DNA of 15,434 nt, from positions 1 to 15,434 of the forward strand of contig JBKPRU010000268.1 in the NCBI GenBank assembly GCA_046734675.1, given 5' to 3'. Source of the DNA: QHWT01 sp046734675 (GTDB lineage Bacteria; Acidobacteriota; Vicinamibacteria; Vicinamibacterales; 2-12-FULL-66-21). The translations under genes were made by a program, and so were the position numbers. This document shows, in pieces, positions 7,177 through 14,106 of the stretch. The notes below the pieces were generated by a model. That model worked only from the letters and a program-made list of their open reading frames with translations. It did not search any database and was not told where the DNA came from. Positions within the stretch are counted from its first letter, which is position 1; every line of letters begins with the position of its first letter.

Positions 7177-8278
7177 CGTAGTCGTTGGTCGGATCGCGAT
7201 AGATGGTGTGAATGTGATCGGGGCCGCCCTGCGGCGCGTACTCGATGACGAGCGTCGGCCCCTGAATCCGGAAATACGCCGCGCTGCCGCTGGTGGTCGG
7301 ACCGCTCCACGCGAAGTAGGTGTCGGCCAGATTCTGCCGCAATTCCGCCATGCGCGGCTCGGCGAACGCCTCGGTCATGATGCCCGCCCACTCGCGCGTG
7401 ATGTCGAGCAGCATCGTCTGCTGCGCGGCCGAGAGCGCCGAGGCGCGAATGCCCTCAGGTTGGATGGTGCGGCCGTCCTGGCCCGGCCCCAGCACCAGAT
7501 CAGCGACGCGGGATCCGAGGATGGCCTGGCCGCGCTGTTTCTCGTCGAGCGCGTTGACCAGCGCGAACGCCTTGTCGTTCTCGTTGCCTAGCGGACGCAC
7601 GGTGCGTCCTTCGAAGGTGTAGGTCGCGGGCTGGGCCGCGGGCAGGCTCGGCGCCATTGTCGCCTGGGCCCCCGCCATCGTCAGATTGATCGCGAGGTGA
7701 TGCCCGCCGAACTGGAGCATCCACGGCGCCGTCACCGAGGGCGTGCCGAGGAATGCGAGATAGTACTCGTCCTCCCCGAACTTCACGCGTCCGCCGCCGC
7801 GCCCGCCGCGTCCCGGTGCCGCACCGCCCGCCGGCGGTGCGCCGCTCGGCGGTCCGCCGGCCGGTGGTCCGCCGCCCGATCCGCCGGTCTTCAAGACTTC
7901 GTCACCGCGCATGATGTCGACGACCTTGCGGTAGCCCGCCGCGCTGAGCGCGGTCGAGAGCAGCGTCATGACGGCAGCGCGCTGAGGAGCCGTCAGATCA
8001 CCCATGCGCAGACCTTCGCGCGCGAAGATGCCGCTTGGAAAGTTCGACCACCGTGTCTTCTGCGGTCCGTCGTAGGGAAACTGGACCTTGGTGCGCGCCG
8101 CATCGTCGAGGGTCGCAAGCACGGCCTGCGCAGACGTGACGATCCGCGCCGTCGCATCAGACGCAGCCTTTGATGATGCAGCCGATGGCGTCGCCCCGCG
8201 CTGACCGACGCCGGCCGCAGCGGCAGTCATGAGCAGGCCGAGGCCGAGCGTGGAAGTGATTCGAACGGGTGCACGCAT
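7154..8278 (-). CDS. Exported DUF3500-domain protein
   Basis: Exported protein of 374 aa matching the DUF3500 family, whose biochemical role is not established. After a signal peptide (about 1-25) comes the conserved N-terminal part (TKVQFPYDGPQKTRWSNFP, about 63-81, and GLRMGDLTAPQR). A second conserved block holds FGEDEYYLAFLGTP and WMLQFGGHHLAINLT (about 167-200), and a C-terminal block holds GPTLVIEYAP then DHIHTIYRDPTNDYG. The conserved His, Asp and Tyr residues suggest a metal or small-molecule site, but that is inference. Between the two halves lies a 34-residue Gly/Pro/Ala/Arg-rich insert (131-164) that is probably disordered. The ATG is preceded by TAGGA at suitable spacing and sits inside a large palindrome (8267-8288). 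It is the first gene of the four-gene minus-strand operon and is divergent from the porin-tup operon. Confidence 0.85.
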   Translation of the reverse strand: MRAPVRITSTLGLGLLMTAAAAGVGQRGATPSAASSKAASDATARIVTSAQAVLATLDDAARTKVQFPYDGPQKTRWSNFPSGIFAREGLRMGDLTAPQRAAVMTLLSTALSAAGYRKVVDIMRGDEVLKTGGSGGGPPAGGPPSGAPPAGGAAPGRGGRGGGRVKFGEDEYYLAFLGTPSVTAPWMLQFGGHHLAINLTMAGAQATMAPSLPAAQPATYTFEGRTVRPLGNENDKAFALVNALDEKQRGQAILGSRVADLVLGPGQDGRTIQPEGIRASALSAAQQTMLLDITREWAGIMTEAFAEPRMAELRQNLADTYFAWSGPTTSGSAAYFRIQGPTLVIEYAPQGGPDHIHTIYRDPTNDYGAKYSRP

Positions 8279-8288
8279 GCGTGCATCC
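8267..8288. promoter_or_regulatory. 22-bp near-perfect palindrome over the DUF3500 start codon, possible operator
   Basis: The inner 16 bp, TGCACGCATGCGTGCA (8270-8285), is a perfect palindrome. The outer pairs 8267/8288 and 8268/8287 also match, leaving a single mismatch (8269/8286). It covers the DUF3500 ATG (8276-8278, minus strand) and borders the 194-bp divergent spacer with the porin-tup operon. As DNA it would be a good dimeric operator; in the minus-strand mRNA it could fold around the start codon. No second copy was noticed in the window. Confidence 0.5.
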
Positions 8289-8400
8289 TAGTCCAACTGA
8301 AGTGGTGACGACGATGGTGCGGGTCGCGGAGTCGCACTGGCGCCGCGTGGCGGGCGCCATGAGCGGAAGGCGCGCTCAGTCGGGCGGGTCGACGCGCTCC

Positions 8401-8429
8401 TTGACCCACTGGCGGACCTTTCATAGCAT
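8401..8429 (+). promoter_or_regulatory. Candidate sigma70-type promoter for the porin-tupABC operon
   Basis: TTGACC (8401-8406, 5 of 6 to consensus) and TAGCAT (8424-8429, 4 of 6) are separated by an ideal 17 bp. A start near 8436 would leave a leader of about 37 nt, too short for a Moco/Tuco-type riboswitch. The leader contains a small hairpin, TGCTC-ACCG-GAGCA (8440-8453). Found by eye only. Confidence 0.45.
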
Positions 8430-8472
8430 CCGCGAATTGTGCTCACCGGAGCATCTGACGCGAGAGGCTGGC

Positions 8473-9585
8473 ATGAGGGTCGTGTCTTGCGCGGGCGCGT
8501 TCGTCCTGATTGCCCTGGCTTGTGCCGGGGCGGCGACTGCGCAGGATCAACCGAAGTTCGACATCGAAGCGCGCGTGATGGTCTGGGCGGACGTGACCGG
8601 CCGCGAGAGCGTCGCGGATCAGACCGGCACGATCACCGATTTCCTGGTGCGACGCACACGGCTGGTGATCCAGGGAGCTCCGACGAAGTCGATCACCTTC
8701 TCCCTTCAGATCGGCCAGGACAACCTTGGCGCGAAAGTGCTGACGCCCGACGGGTCGGTCCGGATCAAGGATGCGTCGATCACCTACCGTGCGAACGAGG
8801 CGCTGCAGCTCACGGCCGGGCAGTTCAAGATTCCGTTTCTTCGCGCCAACCTCGAGTCGGGATTCAACCAGGTGCTGGTCGATCGGGGCACGCTGCCGTC
8901 GCTGCGGCCGGCGCGCGAAGGGTCGCGGGATCTCGGATTCATGGCCTGGGGCAACGTCGATGGGTTTCAGTATCGGGCCGCGTTCTTCGACGGCTCGGAT
9001 CAGGACGCAGCCAACGCCAGCAGCAGCGTGCGGCTGTCGACGCGGCTCGCCTACAACTGGTTCGCGAAGGAATCCGGTTTCAGCTACACGGGAACCCATC
9101 TCGGCGACGAGCGCGTGCTGCAGGTCGCGGGCAACATCGACGTGCAGAATCGCCGTCTAGATCCGCGCGATGACCCGGAGTTTCAAACCAGTCCGCGAGA
9201 CTATCGTGCGTACGCCCTTGAAGCATTCTTCGAGCAGCCGCTGGCGCAGAGTTCTGCGGTCACGATCGAAGGAGCCTGGTTTTCGCGCAGCGACGATTAT
9301 CTCGACGCGACACTGGCGCCGCGCACGCGGGAAGGCTACTACGCGCAGGCCGCGTACTTGCTTCGGGGTCACGTGGGGCCGGGACGCGTGCAGTTGGCGT
9401 TCCGGCACGAGGACTGGGACGACGAACGCGGACCGACGCATCTCGACCTCACCCTGACAACCGGTGGCGCCACGTATTACGTGAAGGGACACTCCCGAAA
9501 GGTGCAGGTGGATTTCACCCACAAGCGCGAGACGCCGGAGATCGCCAACGACGAGTTCCGTCTCTCGCTGGTGCTGGTGTTCTAG
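8473..9585 (+). CDS. Phosphate-selective-type outer-membrane porin (OprO/OprP family)
   Basis: Outer-membrane beta-barrel of 370 aa. A signal peptide (about 1-23, ACAGAATAQ) is followed by barrel strands typical of the anion-selective porin O/P family. These include FLVRRTRLVIQG (about 56-67), ITFSLQIGQDN, the conserved QLTAGQFKIPF (about 113-123) and RDLGFMAWG. The chain ends LSLVLVF; the C-terminal Phe is the BAM-recognition signal of outer-membrane proteins. The ATG at 8473 has GAGAGG 6 nt upstream and starts the signal peptide; upstream in-frame ATGs give no signal sequence. tupA follows after only 12 nt, so this porin is almost certainly cotranscribed with the tungstate ABC importer. The family is known for phosphate, but this context suggests oxyanion entry, possibly tungstate. 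That is inference, and the channel residues cannot be resolved by eye. Confidence 0.85.
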   Translation: MRVVSCAGAFVLIALACAGAATAQDQPKFDIEARVMVWADVTGRESVADQTGTITDFLVRRTRLVIQGAPTKSITFSLQIGQDNLGAKVLTPDGSVRIKDASITYRANEALQLTAGQFKIPFLRANLESGFNQVLVDRGTLPSLRPAREGSRDLGFMAWGNVDGFQYRAAFFDGSDQDAANASSSVRLSTRLAYNWFAKESGFSYTGTHLGDERVLQVAGNIDVQNRRLDPRDDPEFQTSPRDYRAYALEAFFEQPLAQSSAVTIEGAWFSRSDDYLDATLAPRTREGYYAQAAYLLRGHVGPGRVQLAFRHEDWDDERGPTHLDLTLTTGGATYYVKGHSRKVQVDFTHKRETPEIANDEFRLSLVLVF

Positions 9586-9597
9586 GAAGGAAGCGCG

Positions 9598-10449
9598 ATG
9601 ACACGCGCGATCGCACTCCGCGTCCTGCTCGTCGCCGCGACGCTCGTGTCGGTGCTCCGCGTCGGTCCTGTCGTCGACGAGCGCTCGATCATTCTCGCCA
9701 CGACTACGAGCACACAGGACAGCGGGCTGCTCGACGAGCTCGTGCCACGATTTGAAAAACAGACGCGGATCGGCGTCAAGATCATTGCCGTCGGCACGGG
9801 CGCGGCGCTGCGGATGGCATCGACCGGCGATGCCGACGCGGTGCTGGTCCACGCGCCGGACGCGGAAAGGCAGTACATCGACAGCGGCGACCTCGTCGAA
9901 GGCCGGCAGATCATGCACAACGACTTCGTGATCGTCGGACCGCCTGACGATCCAGCAGAGGCAGGGCGCGAGCGCGACGTGACCGCCGCGATGCGGGTGA
10001 TTGCCGAGCGCGGCGTCTTCATCTCACGCGGCGACGACTCGGGGACGCACAAGCAGGAGATGGCGCTGTGGGCGTCGGCCGGCATCGACGCGCGGTCGCT
10101 GCGGGCGCGCGAGGAGACCGGACAGGGCATGGGCGCCACGTTGAACGTGGCCGATCAGAAGCGCGCCTATACCCTGACCGACCGCGGCACTTACCTCGCG
10201 CTGCGTCAGCGCCTCAGCCTGAAGATCCTCAGTCAAGGCGACACTCGTCTGCTGAACGTCTATCACGCCTACGTCGTGAATCCGCAGCGGCACGATCGCG
10301 TCAACGCCGCCGGCGCCCGCCGCTTCGTAGAGTTCCTGGTCTCGCCTGAAACGCAGCACGCCATCGGTGAGTTCAAGCGGCAGGAGTACGGCGAACCGCT
10401 GTTCTTCCCGGATGCGTTGCCCGGCGCAAAGAGAACGAGCGGTGGCTGA
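9598..10449 (+). CDS. tupA: Tungstate-binding periplasmic protein TupA
   Basis: Substrate-binding component of the TupABC tungstate importer, 283 aa. An N-terminal signal or anchor (about 1-25) precedes the mature domain. The TupA hallmark TTTSTQDSGLL is at residues 35-45. Other family motifs follow in order: VGTGAALRM, GDADAVLVHAP, MHNDFVIVGPPDDP, SRGDDSGTHKQE and YTLTDRGTYLA. In characterised TupA proteins the TTTS loop and the SRGDDSGT region help bind the oxyanion. These features separate it from molybdate (ModA) and WtpA binding proteins. AAGGAA lies upstream of ATG 9598. It follows the porin by 12 nt and its 3' end overlaps tupB by 8 nt. Specificity for tungstate over molybdate is inferred from family and from the AOR next door. 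Confidence 0.92.
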   Translation: MTRAIALRVLLVAATLVSVLRVGPVVDERSIILATTTSTQDSGLLDELVPRFEKQTRIGVKIIAVGTGAALRMASTGDADAVLVHAPDAERQYIDSGDLVEGRQIMHNDFVIVGPPDDPAEAGRERDVTAAMRVIAERGVFISRGDDSGTHKQEMALWASAGIDARSLRAREETGQGMGATLNVADQKRAYTLTDRGTYLALRQRLSLKILSQGDTRLLNVYHAYVVNPQRHDRVNAAGARRFVEFLVSPETQHAIGEFKRQEYGEPLFFPDALPGAKRTSGG

Positions 10450-11080
10450 ACTCACCATTGCGATCCGAACGCTGGTCGTCTCGGGCGCCGCTACGCTGCT
10501 CGCAGTCGCGGCCGGCGTCCCCCTCGGCTACCTGCTCGCGCGCCGGATGTTTCCCGGACGGACGATCGTCCTCGGCATGGCGAACACCGCGATGGGCGTG
10601 CCGCCTGTGGTCGTCGGGCTGGTCGTGTGGCTGCTGCTCGTGCGCAGCGGCCCGTTCGGCGGCTTCGACCTGATTTACACGAAGCGCGCGATGGTGCTGG
10701 CGCAATGCCTGATCGCGACGCCGATCGTCGTCGGCTTCACGGTGGCGGCCGTGCAGGCGCTCCCCCGTCAGCTCCCGGATCTTCTCGCCGTGCTCGGCGC
10801 CGGGCGCGTGCGCACGATGTGGCTGCTGGCCCGTGAAGCGCGGCTCGGCCTGCTCGTGGCAATCATGGCGGCATTCGGTGGGATCGTATCGGAGGTTGGC
10901 GCGTCGATGATCGTCGGCGGCAACCTCGAACGGAGCACGCGCGTGTTGACGACCGCGATCGTGACCGAAACCAGCCGCGGCCAGGTGGAGCGCGCGCTCG
11001 CGCTCGGGATCCTGCTGCTCGTCCTCTCCTTTGGCGTCAACCTGGCGTTGACCGTCGTGCAGCAACGCCATCGCCCCTGA
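10442..11080 (+). CDS. tupB: Tungstate ABC transporter permease TupB
   Basis: Integral inner-membrane permease of 212 aa. Hydrophobic segments are visible at about residues 8-32, 38-62, 80-104, 135-157 and 182-204. The cytoplasmic coupling region, between about 105 and 135 (LPDLLAVLGAGRVRTMWLLAREAR), matches the EAA-type loop that docks on the ATPase. The region around MGVPPVVVGLVVWLLL is typical of TupB and CysT/ModB-like permeases. The start is GTG 10442, which overlaps the tupA stop by 8 nt; an in-frame ATG further upstream (10367) lies deep inside tupA and would add residues with no membrane sense. The stop TGA shares its A with the tupC ATG (TGATG), so the three tup genes look translationally coupled. 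Confidence 0.9.
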   Translation: MAELTIAIRTLVVSGAATLLAVAAGVPLGYLLARRMFPGRTIVLGMANTAMGVPPVVVGLVVWLLLVRSGPFGGFDLIYTKRAMVLAQCLIATPIVVGFTVAAVQALPRQLPDLLAVLGAGRVRTMWLLAREARLGLLVAIMAAFGGIVSEVGASMIVGGNLERSTRVLTTAIVTETSRGQVERALALGILLLVLSFGVNLALTVVQQRHRP

Positions 11081-12021
11081 TGGACATTGGGATTGAGGCG
11101 GTGCGCCTGCTGCGCGACGACCGGGTCGTGCTCGACATTCCATCGCTGACGATTCGCGGCGACCGCACGACCGCGGTCCTCGGTCCGAATGGCGCCGGCA
11201 AAACGAGCCTCCTGCGCTTACTCGCGAGGCTCGACGCGCCCTCCTCCGGAACGATCGTCACCGCCCGAGTGCCGAAGGGCGGACCGTCCAGCGTGTGGCC
11301 TCGCGTCGCGTTCGTGTTCCAGGAAAACGTGTTTCTCCGACAGTCGCTGCGCGACAACCTCGAGCTGGGCCTGCGCATGCGAGGCGTGCCGCCGGTCGAG
11401 CGGGGCGAGCGCGTCGCGGCGGCGTCGCACCTGCTCGGCATCGCTCATCTTCTCGATCGCCGCGCCGATCGGCTGTCAGGGGGCGAAGCGCGGCGCGCCG
11501 GCCTGGCGCGCGCGCTGTGCCTGCAGGCGCCGCTCGTGCTGCTGGACGAACCGCTGTCGGGGCTCGATCCGGCGACCTCGCGCCGCCTGCTCGAGGAGTT
11601 GCCGGGCGTCCTCGAGGCCTTCAACGCGACCACCGTGCTCGTCACGCACGAACGCCAGGAAGCGCTCCGCCTCGGCGACGACCTGGTGGTGCTCGTGGAT
11701 GGTCGGGTGCACGCATCGGGCGACGCCCACGAGATCATGCGGCGTCCCGCGCGCGCCAGCGTCGCCGAAGTCCTTGGCTACACCATCCTCCACGTGGACG
11801 GACGCCGGCTCGCCGTTCCACCGAACGGCATCCGGATCGGCCGCGGACCGCTCGAGTTGTGGATGTTGGTGGAAGAGGTGCGCGACGTTGTCGATTACCG
11901 GGATATCAGTGGATCGATCAACGGCGTGCGCGTGCACGTGGCCGGATCGCTGGACGACCCGATCGTCCATCGAGGGGAGCTCATGGCGGTTCACGCCGAC
12001 CGCGCGTGTGAGCTGGACTGA
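11080..12021 (+). CDS. tupC: Tungstate ABC transporter ATP-binding protein TupC
   Basis: Cytoplasmic ATPase of the tungstate importer, 313 aa. The nucleotide-binding domain is complete: Walker A GPNGAGKT (35-42), Q-loop Gln81, signature LSGGE (132-136), Walker B LVLLDEP (152-158), D-loop SGLD and H-loop His190. A C-terminal extension (about 232-313) follows the ATPase and looks like a small beta-barrel of the TOBE type. In molybdate and related importers such domains bind the oxyanion or regulate transport, so feedback inhibition by tungstate is possible but unproven. It starts 1 nt inside the tupB stop. Its last 31 bp overlap the 3' end of the aldehyde oxidoreductase gene on the other strand. 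Confidence 0.92.
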   Translation: MDIGIEAVRLLRDDRVVLDIPSLTIRGDRTTAVLGPNGAGKTSLLRLLARLDAPSSGTIVTARVPKGGPSSVWPRVAFVFQENVFLRQSLRDNLELGLRMRGVPPVERGERVAAASHLLGIAHLLDRRADRLSGGEARRAGLARALCLQAPLVLLDEPLSGLDPATSRRLLEELPGVLEAFNATTVLVTHERQEALRLGDDLVVLVDGRVHASGDAHEIMRRPARASVAEVLGYTILHVDGRRLAVPPNGIRIGRGPLELWMLVEEVRDVVDYRDISGSINGVRVHVAGSLDDPIVHRGELMAVHADRACELD

Positions 12022-13823
12022 TCGCCGGGAAGACCGAGCTCGCGCATCTTCGCGGCGGGAACGAAACCCCGATCGTCCCATCCGCGTGCGCGGTAGTACC
12101 CGGCGAGCATCTCCCCCAGCTCCGCCGGCGACAACGCGGTGCCGCGCGCGGCGCCCGTGCGAAGCGGCTCCGAGAGCAGCCGGGGCGGCAGCCAGTCGTC
12201 GCTTGGCTGCCATCCTTCGCGAATGTTGAAGAGCTTTTTCAGCGTGTGAATGCGCTCGCCCGTGCGCTGCATCTCGTCGCCGGTGCACGCCCACCCTGTG
12301 ATCGCCCCGATCATCTCCGCGGATTCCGCGTAGAAATCCGTGAAGCACTTGCGCAGGAACTTGCACACGATCAGCGAGTCGAGGACGGCGGCGAAGTTCT
12401 CGGACGCGGCGACGAGCGCTCCGCGCCGCGTGTCGACACGCAGACGATCGACCTCGCCGGAAAAATCCGCGTCGTACGCGCCGGATCGATTGTGACAGGC
12501 GCCTCGCGGGCTGACGGCGAGTCCCAGCGCCATTGTCTTCAGGCTGCGCGGCTCGTAACCTGGAAGCTCGAGTCCCTTGACGTGCATCGCCCACTCCGCG
12601 CTCGACCCGCCGACGGCCGCCGCGGCGAGGCGAGAGCCCTCGGCCAGCAGATCGCCGAGACCCGTTCGTGTCCCAATCGCGCGAATGCCCGCGAGCACGC
12701 CGGCGCCATCGCCAAAGCGCAGGCCGGAGGCAGCCTCACCCGCGAAGAGGCCGCGATCCGTTGTCTCCATCGCCCACGCCAGCGTGCCACCCGTGCTGAT
12801 CGTGTCGAGGCCGTAAGTGTCGCACAGGCGCGCGGCTTCGAGCACGCACGCCGGATCGCCGATGCCGCAGAGCGGTCCGAGCGCGAAGAGCGTTTCGTAC
12901 TCGAGCCGTTGCTCGTGTCCGCCGTCGCCGGCGGAGAACAATCGCTCGCACTGGATCGTGCACGATGCGCACCCGTGCCGCCGGCTGAAGCTGCCGATCG
13001 TCAGCGTCTCGCCGCTGACCGCATCCGCATCCTCGAACGTCGCCTGCTGAAAATTGCGGGTGGGCAAGGCGCCGAGGCGATCGAACACCGAGAGATTGGC
13101 GACGGTACCGAGATGCCGGTACTTCTCGGTCATCGTCCCGACACTCCGGCGGCGCAGCGAGCCGGCGATGTGCTCGAGCGCGTCCGCGTCCGCCACCGTC
13201 GTGTCGCGCGACCCGCAGATCGCAATTGCCTTCAGGTTCTTGGCGCCCATCACGGCGCCGGCGCCGCCGCGCCCCGCGTGCCGCCCCTCGTTGCTGATCG
13301 TCGCGAACCGCACGCGGTGTTCCCCCGCCGCGCCAATGGCCGCAACCCATGCCGATGGCCGGCGCAGCTCACGTCGAATCTGCGCTTCGGTGGCGATCGG
13401 CGCGTCTCCGCGAAGGTGCTCGGCCGATCTGAGATCGACGTGCTCGCCGTCGACGAAGATGTACGACAAGCGCGGGGCCTGTCCGGTCACCACGAGCGCG
13501 TCGATGCCGAGCCGCTTCAACTCGAGCGCGAAGTGGCTGGACGAGAGGGAATCGGCGATGAATCCGGTCAGCGGCGACTTGGTGACGACCGCGAATTTGG
13601 CGGTCGTGGTGAGGCGCGTGCCGACGAGAGGCGCGCTTGTGAAGACGAGTGGATTCGCGGGCGACAACGGGTCGACGCCTTGCGGCGCGTACTCGTATAA
13701 GAGGCTGGCGCCGAGTCCCACACCGCCGAGATGCTTTCTCAGCCGCGTCTCATCGATGTCCTCAACCCTGCCGCGGCCCAGCGTCAGATCGACGTGCAGC
13801 AGGCGGCCGCAGAATCCGTGCAT
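11991..13823 (-). CDS. Tungsten-containing aldehyde:ferredoxin oxidoreductase (AOR)
   Basis: Tungstopterin enzyme of 610 aa (family about 600-620) that interconverts aldehydes and carboxylic acids, usually with ferredoxin as partner. It starts with the family pattern MHGFCGRLLHVDLT. The pterin-binding N-terminal domain includes GPLVGT/TKSPLTGFIADS-like segments and GGAGAVMGAKNLKAIAI (186-202). The [4Fe-4S] ligands are C285-x2-C288-x3-C292 plus Cys487, spaced very like the 288/291/295/494 set of Pyrococcus furiosus AOR. Glu310 (EYE) and His444 (RGACH) correspond to that enzyme's catalytic Glu313 and His448. The C-terminal FNIREGW and PPRLLSEPL are typical. All key residues are present. It lies 4 nt after the MoaD-like gene. 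No small ferredoxin subunit (AorA) or flavin subunit (AorC) is visible, so the electron acceptor is unknown. The physiological substrate cannot be read from sequence. Confidence 0.95.
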   Translation of the reverse strand: MHGFCGRLLHVDLTLGRGRVEDIDETRLRKHLGGVGLGASLLYEYAPQGVDPLSPANPLVFTSAPLVGTRLTTTAKFAVVTKSPLTGFIADSLSSSHFALELKRLGIDALVVTGQAPRLSYIFVDGEHVDLRSAEHLRGDAPIATEAQIRRELRRPSAWVAAIGAAGEHRVRFATISNEGRHAGRGGAGAVMGAKNLKAIAICGSRDTTVADADALEHIAGSLRRRSVGTMTEKYRHLGTVANLSVFDRLGALPTRNFQQATFEDADAVSGETLTIGSFSRRHGCASCTIQCERLFSAGDGGHEQRLEYETLFALGPLCGIGDPACVLEAARLCDTYGLDTISTGGTLAWAMETTDRGLFAGEAASGLRFGDGAGVLAGIRAIGTRTGLGDLLAEGSRLAAAAVGGSSAEWAMHVKGLELPGYEPRSLKTMALGLAVSPRGACHNRSGAYDADFSGEVDRLRVDTRRGALVAASENFAAVLDSLIVCKFLRKCFTDFYAESAEMIGAITGWACTGDEMQRTGERIHTLKKLFNIREGWQPSDDWLPPRLLSEPLRTGAARGTALSPAELGEMLAGYYRARGWDDRGFVPAAKMRELGLPGDQSSSHARSA

Positions 13824-13827
13824 CGGG

Positions 13828-14106
13828 TCAGCCCCCGGCGTCCGCCGAGACGATCAGGATGCGATCTCCGGCGTTGACGGACGCCGCCGCATCGCGGACG
13901 AAGTCCAGCCCGTTCACGTTGCACGCGTAGCCGTCGGCGAGCGCGCCGCCCTTCGACGCGATCACGCGTCCGGCGAGCGTCGGCAGCTGAGACGATACGG
14001 CGGAAAACACGTCACCGAGCGTCGCGCCATCCGGCAGCGTGACGGCCAGCTCGCGCCGCCCCGCGAGCATACGCGCAACGCCGAACAACTCGACGACGCA
14101 GATCAT
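13828..14106 (-). CDS. MoaD/ThiS-family sulfur-carrier protein
   Basis: Ubiquitin-fold sulfur carrier of 92 aa ending in the Gly-Gly tail (ILIVSADAGG) that is thiocarboxylated to deliver sulfur. MoaD donates the dithiolene sulfurs of molybdopterin or tungstopterin. The N-terminus MICVVELFGVARMLAG and the middle TLPDGATLGDVFSAV match the family, as does the acceptor-side segment VNGLDFVRDAAASVNAGDRI. It overlaps the MobA-like gene by ATGA and precedes AOR by 4 nt. AOR operons of other bacteria also carry a MoaD-like gene (AorD in Aromatoleum), so a dedicated carrier for the tungsten pterin is the likely role. MoaE and the activating MoeB are not in the window. GAAGGT lies at good spacing upstream. 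Confidence 0.87.
   Translation of the reverse strand: MICVVELFGVARMLAGRRELAVTLPDGATLGDVFSAVSSQLPTLAGRVIASKGGALADGYACNVNGLDFVRDAAASVNAGDRILIVSADAGG

Noticed and set aside
8436..8472. Possible Moco/Tuco riboswitch before the porin-tup operon
   Set aside because: The predicted leader is only about 37 nt and shows just one 5-bp hairpin, far less than the conserved riboswitch fold. The AOR operon leader lies outside the window and could not be checked.
9598..12021. Reading the ABC importer as molybdate (Mod) or phosphate (Pst) uptake
   Set aside because: The TTTSTQDSGLL and SRGDDSGT motifs are TupA-type and not ModA or PstS, and the adjacent enzyme is a tungsten AOR.
12246..13700. Long plus-strand open frame (484 codons) opposite the AOR gene
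   Set aside because: It is antisense to a clearly identified AOR with all catalytic residues. Its product is Arg/Ala-rich without family motifs, as expected for a shadow frame in GC-rich coding DNA.
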